This document shows positions 51,405 through 59,197 of a stretch of 64,000 nucleotides of DNA, piece by piece. The notes beneath the pieces were generated by a model that was not told the DNA's origin, did not search any database, and saw only the letters and a program-made list of their open reading frames with translations. The position numbers and the translations under genes are program-made. The DNA is taken from NCBI RefSeq assembly GCF_900566085.1, contig NZ_UPHT01000005.1, forward strand, positions 1 through 64,000. The letters run 5' to 3'. This DNA comes from Mycobacterium attenuatum (lineage in GTDB: Bacteria > Actinomycetota > Actinomycetes > Mycobacteriales > Mycobacteriaceae). Each line of letters begins with the position of its first letter. Within the stretch, counting starts at the first letter, position 1.

Positions 51405-52333
51405 TGACTCGACTCAGATTCGACGATCGGGTGGCCGTGGTCACCGGGGCCGGGCGCGGACTGGGGCGCGCCTATGCGCTGCTGCTGGCTTCCCGGGGCG
51501 CCAAGGTCGTCGTCAACGACATCGGCTCCAGCCTGACCGGCGACGATATGGACCCGAGCCCGGCGCAACAGGTGCTGGCCGAGATCCGGGCTGCCGGAGG
51601 GGACGCCGTCGCATGCGTCGAATCGGTGGCCACCGCTTCGGGCGGCCAGGCGATCATCCGGACGGCGCTGGAACGCTACGGGCGGATCGACGTCCTCATC
51701 CACAACGCCGGCACGGTGCGCCGCGCCTCGTTGAAGGAGATGAGCTACCAGGACTTCGATTCCGTCATCGATGTGCACTTGCGTGGAGCCTTCCACGTGG
51801 TGCGGCCGGCGTTCCCGCTCATGTGCGCGGCGCACTACGGCCGCATCGTATTGACGTCGTCGATCGGCGGGCTCTACGGCAATCACGGCGTGGCCAACTA
51901 CGCTGCCGCCAAAGCCGGCCTGGTAGGCCTGTCCAATGCCGTGGCGCTCGAAGGCGCCCCGGAAGGAGTGCTCTGCAACGTGATCGTTCCCGCGGCGGTG
52001 ACGAGAATGGCTGACGGCCTGGATATTTCGGCGTATCCACCGATGGGGCCAGATCTGGTGGCACCGGTCGTCGGGCTGCTGGCGCACGAATCATGCCCGG
52101 TCACCGGCGAAATGCTGGTGGCGCTGGCCGGCCGGGTGGCCACCGCGGTGGTGGCCGAATCGCCCGGCGTGCATCGTCCGTCGTGGACGATGGAGGAGGT
52201 TTCCGAGCACCTCGGCGACATCCGCGACCTCGCCGACCCGCAGGTGTTTCCGGTGGTGCCCGACGGTCACGGCGAACACATCCGATACAGCTTCGAGATG
52301 GCCGCGCGCAGTAGCGGATTGCGACATGCCTAG
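51404..52333 (+). CDS. SDR, hydroxyacyl-CoA dehydrogenase-like (MFE-2 type)
   Basis: 309 aa from ATG 51404, overlapping the FMO stop (a GTG three bases earlier is possible). TGAGRGLGRAYALLLASRGAKVVVND is characteristic of the MFE-2 (17-beta-HSD4) dehydrogenase group. Catalytic Ser in LTSSIGGLYGNHG and YAAAKAGLVG. Unlike typical SDRs it has a long C-terminal extension after the fold (SPGVHRPSWTMEEVSEHLGDI), which is also MFE-2-like. It probably oxidises a 3-hydroxyacyl-CoA intermediate. Confidence 0.92.
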   Translation: MTRLRFDDRVAVVTGAGRGLGRAYALLLASRGAKVVVNDIGSSLTGDDMDPSPAQQVLAEIRAAGGDAVACVESVATASGGQAIIRTALERYGRIDVLIHNAGTVRRASLKEMSYQDFDSVIDVHLRGAFHVVRPAFPLMCAAHYGRIVLTSSIGGLYGNHGVANYAAAKAGLVGLSNAVALEGAPEGVLCNVIVPAAVTRMADGLDISAYPPMGPDLVAPVVGLLAHESCPVTGEMLVALAGRVATAVVAESPGVHRPSWTMEEVSEHLGDIRDLADPQVFPVVPDGHGEHIRYSFEMAARSSGLRHA

Positions 52334-53495
52334 CAACAACGCGGGCCCGCTGGCCGGAGTGCGCGTCGTCGATCTGACCGCAATGGTGATGGGACCCTAC
52401 TGCACCCAGATCATGGCCGACATGGGTGCCGACGTCATCAAAGTAGAGCCGCCGGACGGCGACGACACCCGCTACATCTCGGTCGGCCCGGCCCGCGGAA
52501 TGAGCGGTGTCTTCGTCAACGTCAACCGAGGCAAGCGCGCCATCACCGCGGACCTGCGCTCCGAGTCCGGCAAGTCGGCACTGCGCGCGCTCGTCGAACA
52601 GGCCGACGTCTTCATCCACTCGATGCGGTCCAAAGCGATCAACGGGCTCGGCTTCAGCTATCCCGAGGTAGCCGCCATCAATCCGGGCATCGTCTACACG
52701 AACTGCTACGGATACGGCCGGCGCGGACCCTACCGGGATCTGCCGGCCTATGACGACACCATCCAGGCGGCGTGCGGTCTGCCGTTCGTCCAGGAGCAGC
52801 TGACCGGTGAAGCCAATTATGTGGGAACAATTTTGGCCGACAAGGTGGCCGGTCTGACCGCTCTCTACGCCACCATGATGGCATTGTTTCACCGGGAACG
52901 CACCGGTGAAGGACAAGAAGTGGAAGTCGGCATGTTCGAAACAATGGCCGCTTTCATGCTAGTGGAGCACGCCAACGGCGCCATGTTCGACCCGCCGCTG
53001 GGTCCGGCGGTCTATCCGCGCACGGTGGCTCCCAACCGGCGGCCGTACCGGACCTGCGACGGCTACATCGCCGCGCTGATCTACAACGACAAGCACTGGG
53101 CGGCCTTCGTCGACGCGGTGCGACCGCCCTGGGCCGGTAGTTGTTACGCCACGCTGGAGGGACGCGCGCGCGAGATCGACACAGTGTATGCGCTACTGGC
53201 CGAAACGATTGCGCAGCGCACCACCCGGGAATGGCTCGATTTGTTCCGGGAGCTGGAGATACCGGCGTCACCGTTGTTCAGTCCCGCGGCGTTGTTCGAC
53301 GACCCGCACCTCAACGCCGTGGATTTCTTCGAGACGGTGGACACTCCCCAAGGGCCGGTGCGCTTTCCCGGTGTGCCGACCTGGTTTTCCCGAACGCCGG
53401 GCCGAGTCGCCGGTCCGGCCCCCGAACTGGGTGCACATACCCTAGAGGTGCTCGACGAGCTGGGAGTGGCAGTCGAGGCCGACGCCGCCGAATGA
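52326..53495 (+). CDS. Family III CoA-transferase (CaiB/BaiF)
   Basis: 389 aa from ATG 52326, overlapping the SDR by 8 bp. LAGVRVVDLTAMVMGPYCTQIMADMGADVIKVEPPDGDDTR is the family N-terminus; the catalytic Asp lies in the AYDDTIQAACG block (Asp143/144). Segments VGMFETMAAFM and EWLDLFRELEIPASP follow. It transfers CoA from a donor thioester to the pathway acid, or racemises a branched acyl-CoA. Last gene of the operon; 195 bp separate it from the acyltransferase. Confidence 0.93.
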   Translation: MPSNNAGPLAGVRVVDLTAMVMGPYCTQIMADMGADVIKVEPPDGDDTRYISVGPARGMSGVFVNVNRGKRAITADLRSESGKSALRALVEQADVFIHSMRSKAINGLGFSYPEVAAINPGIVYTNCYGYGRRGPYRDLPAYDDTIQAACGLPFVQEQLTGEANYVGTILADKVAGLTALYATMMALFHRERTGEGQEVEVGMFETMAAFMLVEHANGAMFDPPLGPAVYPRTVAPNRRPYRTCDGYIAALIYNDKHWAAFVDAVRPPWAGSCYATLEGRAREIDTVYALLAETIAQRTTREWLDLFRELEIPASPLFSPAALFDDPHLNAVDFFETVDTPQGPVRFPGVPTWFSRTPGRVAGPAPELGAHTLEVLDELGVAVEADAAE

Positions 53496-53690
53496 GCCCG
53501 TCCTCGCGTGTCTTGAAGACGATTTTGGCGCTGCCCTAGCTAAGCTGGCTGGGATCACGAGGAGGGGTAGCGACGTATCGGCAGCAACGACGGCGCCGGG
53601 CGGCATTCTGGTCAGGGCGCGTTAACAGCGAGCACTGAGCCGGGCGGAAAGGATTCCGCACCGGCACGTTCGGCACCGCGGCCCCGCTGG

Positions 53691-55712
53691 GTGGCCCCGG
53701 TGCGCCGCGCGGGACGGCGAGCCGTTTCGGAGCGGCCCGAGCGACACGGCGGTATCCCGGCGCTGGACGGCCTGCGCGCGATCGCCGTTGCCCTGGTTCT
53801 CGCCGGCCATGGCGGCATTCCCGGCATGACCGGCGGGTTCATCGGGGTGGACGTCTTCTTCGTCCTCAGCGGATTCCTGATCACGTCGCTGCTGCTCGAC
53901 GAGCTGCGCCACACCGGCCGTATCAGCTTGACTGCGTTTTGGATTCGCCGCGCCCGACGGCTGCTGCCGGCGCTGGTCCTGATGGTGCTCACCGTTACCG
54001 CGGCGCGCGAATTCCTTCCCTACCAAGCGCTTACCGGTCTGCGCAGCGACGCCATCGCCGCCTTTCTGTGGCTGGCCAACTGGCGGTTTGTGGCGCAGAA
54101 GACCGACTACTTCACCCAGGGTGCTCCGCCCTCACCGCTGCAGCACACCTGGTCGCTCGGGGTGGAGGAGCAGTACTACATCGCCTGGCCGCTGCTACTG
54201 ATCGCGGTGACCTTGCTGTTGGCGGCCCGCGCCAAACGCTACTTCGCCAAGACCACGGTGGGGCACGTGCGGTTCGCCGCCTTCGTGCTCGCTACCCTGG
54301 GTGCGCTGGCCTCTGCCGCCGCGGCCATCGTCTTTGTCTCGGCGACCACGCGTGACCGGATCTATTTCGGCACCGATACCCGTGCCCAGGCCCTAATGAT
54401 TGGCGCCGCGGCATCGGCTCTGCTGGTTCGGGATTGGCCTGCGCTGAACCGCGGCTGGTGCCTGCTGCGGACGCGGTGGGGCCGGCGGATCGCCCGCGTG
54501 CTGCCCGTCATCGGCGTGGCCGGCCTGGCGGCGGCGACTCACTTCGCCACTGGCAGCGTCACCGAATTCCGGCACGGCCTGCTGCTCGGCGTGGCCGTGG
54601 CCGCCGTCTTCGTGGTCGCCCCGGTGGCGATCGAGCAGCGCGGCGCGGTGGCGCGGCTGCTGGCGTGGCGGCCCTTGGTATGGCTGGGCACCATTTCGTA
54701 CGGCATCTATCTGTGGCACTGGCCGATCTTCCTGGCGCTCAACGGCGAACGCACCGGATGGACCGGGTTCAAACTATTCGGGGTTCGCTGTGCCATCACC
54801 GTCGCCTTGGCCGCCGCATCGTGGTGGCTGATCGAGCAACCCATCCGGCGCTGGCGGCCGGCGCGAGTACCGCTGCTGCCGTTGGCCGCGGCCACCGTGG
54901 CGACCGCGGCCGCGGCGACCATGCTGGTCGTGCCCGTCGCAACCGGGCCCGGTCTGCGCGAAGTCGGTCTGCCGCCCGGCGTTTCGGCGGTGGCGGCGGT
55001 ATCCCCGTCGCCGCCGGGGCCGAGCCGGCCCGGGCCCAATACCGGGCCGCGGGATCCCAACCGGCCATTCACCGTTTCGGTGTTCGGTGATTCGATCGGC
55101 TGGACCATGATGCACTACCTGCCACCCACGCCCGGGTTCCGATTCGTCGACCACACGGTGATCGGCTGCAGCCTGGTGCGCGGCACCCCGTATCGCTACA
55201 TCGGCCAGACCCTGGAGCAAAGACCGGAATGCGACGGCTGGCCCAACAGATGGTCGGCACAGATCAGTCAGGATCAGCCCGATGTCGCGCTGCTGATCAT
55301 CGGTCGGTGGGAGACCGTAGACCGGGTCAACGAAGGAAAGTGGACCCACATCGGTGACCCGACTTTCGACGGCTACCTCAACTTCGAGCTGCAACGGGCT
55401 CTCAATATCGTCGGCTCCAGCGGTGTCCGGGTGATGGTGGCCACCGTTCCCTACAGCCGCGGCGGCGAAAAACCCGACGGCCGCCTCTACCCGGAGGACC
55501 AGCCCGACCGGGTCAATCAATGGAACACCATGCTGCGCAACACGGTTCGCGATCATCCAAATGTCGGGATCATCGATCTGAACAAGAAGCTGTGTCCTGA
55601 CGGCGTTTACACCGCCAAGATCGACGGCATCCTGGTACGCAGCGACGGCGTTCACCTGACTCCAGAAGGCGTGAAATGGCTGCTGCCCTGGCTCGAGGAG
55701 TCGCTGCGGTAG
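53691..55712 (+). CDS. Acyltransferase-3 / SGNH-hydrolase membrane protein, Rv0111-like
   Basis: 673 aa from GTG 53691. The N-terminal acyltransferase-3 domain (IPALDGLRAIAVALVLAGHGG; GFIGVDVFFVLSGFLIT) has ten or so helices, and an extracytoplasmic SGNH domain follows from ~460 (SVFGDSIGW; DGVHLTPEG with Asp/His). It O-acylates a cell-wall or exported glycan/lipid. The start is uncertain: the frame is open back to 53571 and a GGAGGGG box lies at 53561-53567, but no ATG, GTG or TTG is in frame close to it. Strong match in order and domains to Rv0111. Confidence 0.93.
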   Translation: MAPVRRAGRRAVSERPERHGGIPALDGLRAIAVALVLAGHGGIPGMTGGFIGVDVFFVLSGFLITSLLLDELRHTGRISLTAFWIRRARRLLPALVLMVLTVTAAREFLPYQALTGLRSDAIAAFLWLANWRFVAQKTDYFTQGAPPSPLQHTWSLGVEEQYYIAWPLLLIAVTLLLAARAKRYFAKTTVGHVRFAAFVLATLGALASAAAAIVFVSATTRDRIYFGTDTRAQALMIGAAASALLVRDWPALNRGWCLLRTRWGRRIARVLPVIGVAGLAAATHFATGSVTEFRHGLLLGVAVAAVFVVAPVAIEQRGAVARLLAWRPLVWLGTISYGIYLWHWPIFLALNGERTGWTGFKLFGVRCAITVALAAASWWLIEQPIRRWRPARVPLLPLAAATVATAAAATMLVVPVATGPGLREVGLPPGVSAVAAVSPSPPGPSRPGPNTGPRDPNRPFTVSVFGDSIGWTMMHYLPPTPGFRFVDHTVIGCSLVRGTPYRYIGQTLEQRPECDGWPNRWSAQISQDQPDVALLIIGRWETVDRVNEGKWTHIGDPTFDGYLNFELQRALNIVGSSGVRVMVATVPYSRGGEKPDGRLYPEDQPDRVNQWNTMLRNTVRDHPNVGIIDLNKKLCPDGVYTAKIDGILVRSDGVHLTPEGVKWLLPWLEESLR

Positions 55713-55842
55713 TCAGGTGCGTGCCTGGCAGCTGTTGCGGAGGCTCCATGTCGTCGGACCGGCAATGTGTGAATGGGAGCCGGCCCCGGATTGGGCTCGA
55801 CCTAGAGCGGGTCGGCGAATATTTCCCGTAGTTCGGATTCTC

Positions 55843-56292
55843 TTACCGCTGAACATATTTGAGGGCGCTGAAGCCATCGCGTGTGATCACCGTCGGAACG
55901 GCGCCGTGTTCGCGAAGCATCCGAACGATGGGAAGCCTAGCCGGCGTTGTGGTCGTCACGGCGCTGAATAAGGGGCGTTTCACCCTTATTGCTGCTGGCG
56001 TCGACGTCAGCGCCGGCATCCGGCAGGAGCCGCACTACTTCGTCGCTTTCTCCTTTGGCTGCAAAATGCAGCGCTGTGACACCTTGCTCGTCGATGACGT
56101 TGACGTCCGCGCCGGCGTCTAACAGCCTGCGAGAGTTGGCCAGATAGATTCCACTATCTTGCGGTGGTTTTCGGCCTTCAACGCGGGATCCTTGAGTGCC
56201 GTCGTATGGTCTAGGCCCACCGGTGCGTCAATGACGGCGTAGTGCAGCGGCGTTCTGCCCGCGCCGTCACGATCGTTATTGTTCATCGCCAT
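55843..56292 (-). pseudogene. Ankyrin-repeat protein, broken by two frameshifts
   Basis: Reading the minus strand from ATG 56292 gives DGAGRTPLHYAVIDAP and AENHRKIVE, then a stop. Shifting frame near 56140 restores RRLLDAGADVNVIDEQG, VTALHFAAKGESDEVVRLL and DAGADVDASSNKGETPL. A second shift near 55970 restores LPIVRMLREHGAVPTVI and DGFSALKYVQR with a stop at 55843-55845. These are three ankyrin repeats (TPLHxAA, LLxAGADVN). Intact it would be a ~150-aa scaffold-type protein. Either it is a true pseudogene or there are two sequencing indels. Confidence 0.8.
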
Positions 56293-56410
56293 TTTTGGCC
56301 GAGGGAACGGTCCCCCGGACTGTTGGGCACCGAGGGACTGGATCTCCTATCGCGCCCCTACATCAGGGTCGGAACGCGACAAGCTGTCGAGGCAGCAGCC
56401 AGGAAGAGCG

Positions 56411-56488
56411 CCAGTCACAGGTGATGCTGTCCAACTCGCCTTGCAGCTCATCGGCCTGATTTGCCAGGACATGCGCCGCCGACGCCAT
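56411..56488 (-). pseudogene. Possible WXG100-like fragment
   Basis: Minus-strand codons from 56488 read MASAAHVLANQADELQGELD followed by SITCDW, which resembles helix 1 of WXG100-type secreted proteins ahead of the WxG turn. A preceding DDEVAQL in another frame and a following SSW are consistent with frameshift decay. It lies upstream of the ankyrin relic on the same strand. Tentative; length is too short to be certain. Confidence 0.3.
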
Positions 56489-56565
56489 AGCTGTGCAACT
56501 TCATCGTCAGCGGGGCCACACCGCGTCACGCACACTCACCTCGTCCGGCCTCGGCGACATCCCGT

Positions 56566-56594
56566 TTGACGAGCCGCCGATACCGGTGTAAGCA
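56566..56594 (+). promoter_or_regulatory. Promoter of the M-box leader
   Basis: -35 TTGACG (56566-56571), 17-bp spacer, -10 TAAGCA (56589-56594) preceded by TG. The predicted start at about 56600-56605 coincides with the 5' edge of the riboswitch, which supports both calls. Confidence 0.65.
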
Positions 56595-56606
56595 TTAGAC
56601 CCGCAA

Positions 56607-56773
56607 GCACCTCGGTAGGTGAGGCGTCTGCATGGATACAGGCCACTGACCCCGAACGTCGAGAGACGCCCCGGGTCAGGACAGCTCTTCCCGGCTTAAG
56701 GGTTGAGCCCAAGTGGCTTCCGGGCGAGGTCCGGATACGCCGTGCAGTGCCGAAGCTCCGACGAGAGGGGTGC
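56607..56773 (+). ncRNA. M-box (ykoK) magnesium riboswitch
   Basis: The 167-nt leader carries the M-box conserved blocks in order: GGTAGGTGAGGC, ATGGATACAGGC, GAGAGACGCC then GGGTCAGGAC, TTAAGGGTTGAG, and GGATACGCCGTGCAGTGCCG with GAAGCTCCGACGA closing. The P1 strands pair GCACCTCGG (56607-56615) with CCGACGAGAGGGGTGC (56758-56773). The M-box aptamer compacts on Mg2+ and turns expression off. There is no U-tract terminator just downstream, so Rho-dependent or translational control is likely. Downstream genes: leader ORF, 64-aa protein, NRAMP transporter. Confidence 0.93.
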
Positions 56774-56862
56774 GCCGGCGGTTGACGTCGGGCGTTTCTG
56801 CCTCTTACGGGTGACTGTCGTGACACCCCCGTGTGTCCTGGCCGTGAGGAGGTGAGGGCGAG

Positions 56863-56937
56863 ATGAGTAGTCCGGGCGATAGTCCGTATCCGAAATCCGT
56901 CTTGTCCCGATCCGACTCCGGCATTCCTGCCGCCTGA
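56863..56937 (+). CDS. 24-codon Pro/Ser-rich leader ORF
   Basis: ATG 56863 follows a very strong AGGAGGTGA ribosome-binding site (56848-56856). The peptide is SPGDSPYPKSVLSRSDSG-like, with four Pro and seven Ser codons, ending TGA at 56935-56937. It lies between the M-box and the first longer gene. In enterobacteria, Pro codons in the mgtL leader couple translation to Mg2+-dependent termination; a similar role here is inference. Confidence 0.5.
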   Translation: MSSPGDSPYPKSVLSRSDSGIPAA

Positions 56938-57056
56938 GTTTCCCGGACTGTCGTTGTCGCGCAGGCAATTCCCTGCGCCTTCACGCGGCACTTGACCGGG
57001 TGCTCGTCGTGCCGGCCATTGGCGTAGTCGATCGGGCTGCTGGTAGGAGAAGACCA

Positions 57057-57251
57057 ATGACCACGATGACCACGAATTTGACTGCGACGCACAGGGTTAC
57101 CCAAATGCCCGGCGGCCGGTGGCGGTCGGTGCTGCGTGCCGGCCGGCGACTGCCCGGCAAGCTGCGTGCGCCCTTCGCCATGACCGCGCAGCAGCGAACC
57201 GACGCCTACCTGGCGCGGATGCCCATTGCGATGATCACCAACCCGCGCTAA
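57057..57251 (+). CDS. 64-aa small protein downstream of the M-box
   Basis: ATG 57057 with TAGGAGA at good spacing. The product starts MTTMTTNLTATHRVTQ and is strongly basic in the middle (RSVLRAGRRLPGKLRAPF), ending AQQRTDAYLARMPIAMITNPR. No membrane segment or known domain is recognised. A small gene (Rv1535) follows an M-box in M. tuberculosis; whether this is related needs alignment. 81 bp upstream of the NRAMP gene, so co-transcribed. Confidence 0.65.
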   Translation: MTTMTTNLTATHRVTQMPGGRWRSVLRAGRRLPGKLRAPFAMTAQQRTDAYLARMPIAMITNPR

Positions 57252-57332
57252 CCCCCACCGTTCACTACCGACTCAGCGGGCAGGCGCCGGCCGGCCCGCC
57301 GTGCCAACTTCGATGAGATAGCGAGCAATCCG

Positions 57333-59105
57333 ATGACTTCCATCACCACTCGGCACCACGGTGGCCCGCCCGGTAGCATGTCCGGCCAAGCTCCGCCCAC
57401 CCCCGTCGGGCCCGGCGCCGCCGTGGCGGACACGGCACATGCCGGCGACATCGTTGGCGCCTTCGGGCGCATCCCCCGCGGCGGCGACGGCGCCAGCCGC
57501 GGAAGGTGGTCGCGCCTGCGGACTTTGATGGTCATCAGCGGACCCGGCCTGATCGTGATGGTCGGCGACAACGACGCCGGCGGGGTCGCGACCTACGCAC
57601 AGGCCGGGCAGGACTACGGAATGAGTTTGTTGTGGACGCTGACGTTGCTGATTCCGGTGCTGTATGTGAACCAGGAGATGGTGCTGCGACTCGGTGCTGT
57701 GGCACGGGTCGGCCACGCCCGGTTGATATTCGAACGCTTCGGCAAGTTCTGGGGCGCGTTCAGTGTCGGTGATCTGCTGATACTGAACGCCCTGACGATT
57801 GTCACCGAATTCATCGGGGTGTCAATGGCACTCGGCTTCCTAGGCTGTCCCAAGGTGATCGCCGTTCCGGCCGCCGCGGTGCTGCTGTTCGCCGTGGTGG
57901 CCGGCGGTTCGTTCCGCCGCTGGGAAGCGATGATGTTCCTGCTGATCGCGGTGAACGTGGTGATCATCCCGATGGCACTGCTGGTGCATCCGACCTTGAC
58001 CGGGACCGTTGACGGACTGATGCCGCAGTTTCCCGGCGGGCTCGACGCCACAGTGCTGTTGCTGATCGTCGCGATCGTCGGCACCACCGTCGCGCCATGG
58101 CAGTTGTTTTTCCAGCAGTCCAACGTGGTCGACAAGCGCATCACCACACAGTGGATCTCTTATGCGCGAGCGGACTTGGTGCTCGGCATCGTCGTGGTGA
58201 TGGTCGGCGCGACAGCGCTGATGGCGGTGACCGCCTTCGGTTTGTCCGGCAGCGCCGACGCCGGGCACTTCACCGACGCGGGGGCGGTTGCAACGGGGCT
58301 GGCGCACCACTTCAGCGGCACGGTGGGCATGCTGTTCGCGATCATCTTGCTCGACGCTTCACTGATCGGGGCCAACGCGATCGGTCTGGCCACCACCTAT
58401 GCCGTCGGTGACGCCATGGGCAAGCGGCATTCACTGCACTGGAAGGTCAGCGAAGCGCCGCTGTTCTACGGCGGATACGCCGTTCTGCTGGCGGTGTCGG
58501 CCGCCATCGCGTTCAGTCCCGACCAGGTGCTTGGCCTGGTCACTCAGGGCGTGCAAGCCCTGGCCGGCGTCCTGCTGCCGTCGGCGACCGTCTTTCTGGT
58601 ACTGCTGTGCAACGATCGCGCGGTTCTGGGGCCATGGGTAAACACCATGCGGCAGAACATCATTGCCTGGTCGACGGTGTGGTGCCTGGTGTTACTGTCG
58701 CTGGCGTTGACCGCCACGACATTCTTCCCGAGCCTGTCGACGACCACGCTGGTGGCCGGGCTCGCCGCCGGAGCGGCGGCCGGCATCATCGGCGGCGCCG
58801 GCGTGCTGATCGCCGGCCGGCGAAAGGGCGATCGTCGCAAGGCGGAGACGATTTCGCGGGCATTCGGCGGCGGCCTGGATCCGCACGACGTCGACGAACT
58901 CGACCACACCTCGCTGCTTACCCGTGCCGAGCGGCGCGCTGTTCGCCGGCAGGACCGGGCCACTTGGCGAACCCCCGATCTGGCCACCATCGCCCGCCCA
59001 AGCATGTCGCCGGCCCGTCGTGCGGGCCTATTCACTCTGCGCGCCTACCTGGTGCTGGCAGTCGTGCTGGTCGTCATCAAGGTCGTCGAGGCCGGCCTGG
59101 CTTGA
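57333..59105 (+). CDS. NRAMP-related divalent metal transporter, likely Mg2+ (NrmT-like)
   Basis: 590 aa with a ~60-residue hydrophilic N-terminus and about 11 helices. The helix-1 metal site, DPGN in Mn/Fe transporters, reads DAGG (81-84, in VGDNDAGGVATYAQAG), and the helix-6 site, MPH, reads APW (254-256, in GTTVAPWQLFFQQS). Loss of the Met ligand removes soft-metal preference and is a known trait of NRAMP-related Mg2+ carriers, which were first linked to M-box control in Clostridium. The C-terminal ~85 residues form a charged cytosolic tail before a final helix. Under the M-box leader. Confidence 0.9.
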   Translation: MTSITTRHHGGPPGSMSGQAPPTPVGPGAAVADTAHAGDIVGAFGRIPRGGDGASRGRWSRLRTLMVISGPGLIVMVGDNDAGGVATYAQAGQDYGMSLLWTLTLLIPVLYVNQEMVLRLGAVARVGHARLIFERFGKFWGAFSVGDLLILNALTIVTEFIGVSMALGFLGCPKVIAVPAAAVLLFAVVAGGSFRRWEAMMFLLIAVNVVIIPMALLVHPTLTGTVDGLMPQFPGGLDATVLLLIVAIVGTTVAPWQLFFQQSNVVDKRITTQWISYARADLVLGIVVVMVGATALMAVTAFGLSGSADAGHFTDAGAVATGLAHHFSGTVGMLFAIILLDASLIGANAIGLATTYAVGDAMGKRHSLHWKVSEAPLFYGGYAVLLAVSAAIAFSPDQVLGLVTQGVQALAGVLLPSATVFLVLLCNDRAVLGPWVNTMRQNIIAWSTVWCLVLLSLALTATTFFPSLSTTTLVAGLAAGAAAGIIGGAGVLIAGRRKGDRRKAETISRAFGGGLDPHDVDELDHTSLLTRAERRAVRRQDRATWRTPDLATIARPSMSPARRAGLFTLRAYLVLAVVLVVIKVVEAGLA

Positions 59106-59197
59106 TCTGCCGGCGCGACCGTTCGCCGATCAGGGGACGGCCGGTCGCCCGTTTGGGGGATGCGTGGATAAGAAGCGCACGTCGCCGCGACGCTCCG

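Noticed and set aside
57333..59105. Plain MntH (manganese) annotation
   Set aside because: DPGN and MPH metal motifs are both altered and the leader is an M-box; Mg2+ is the better prediction.
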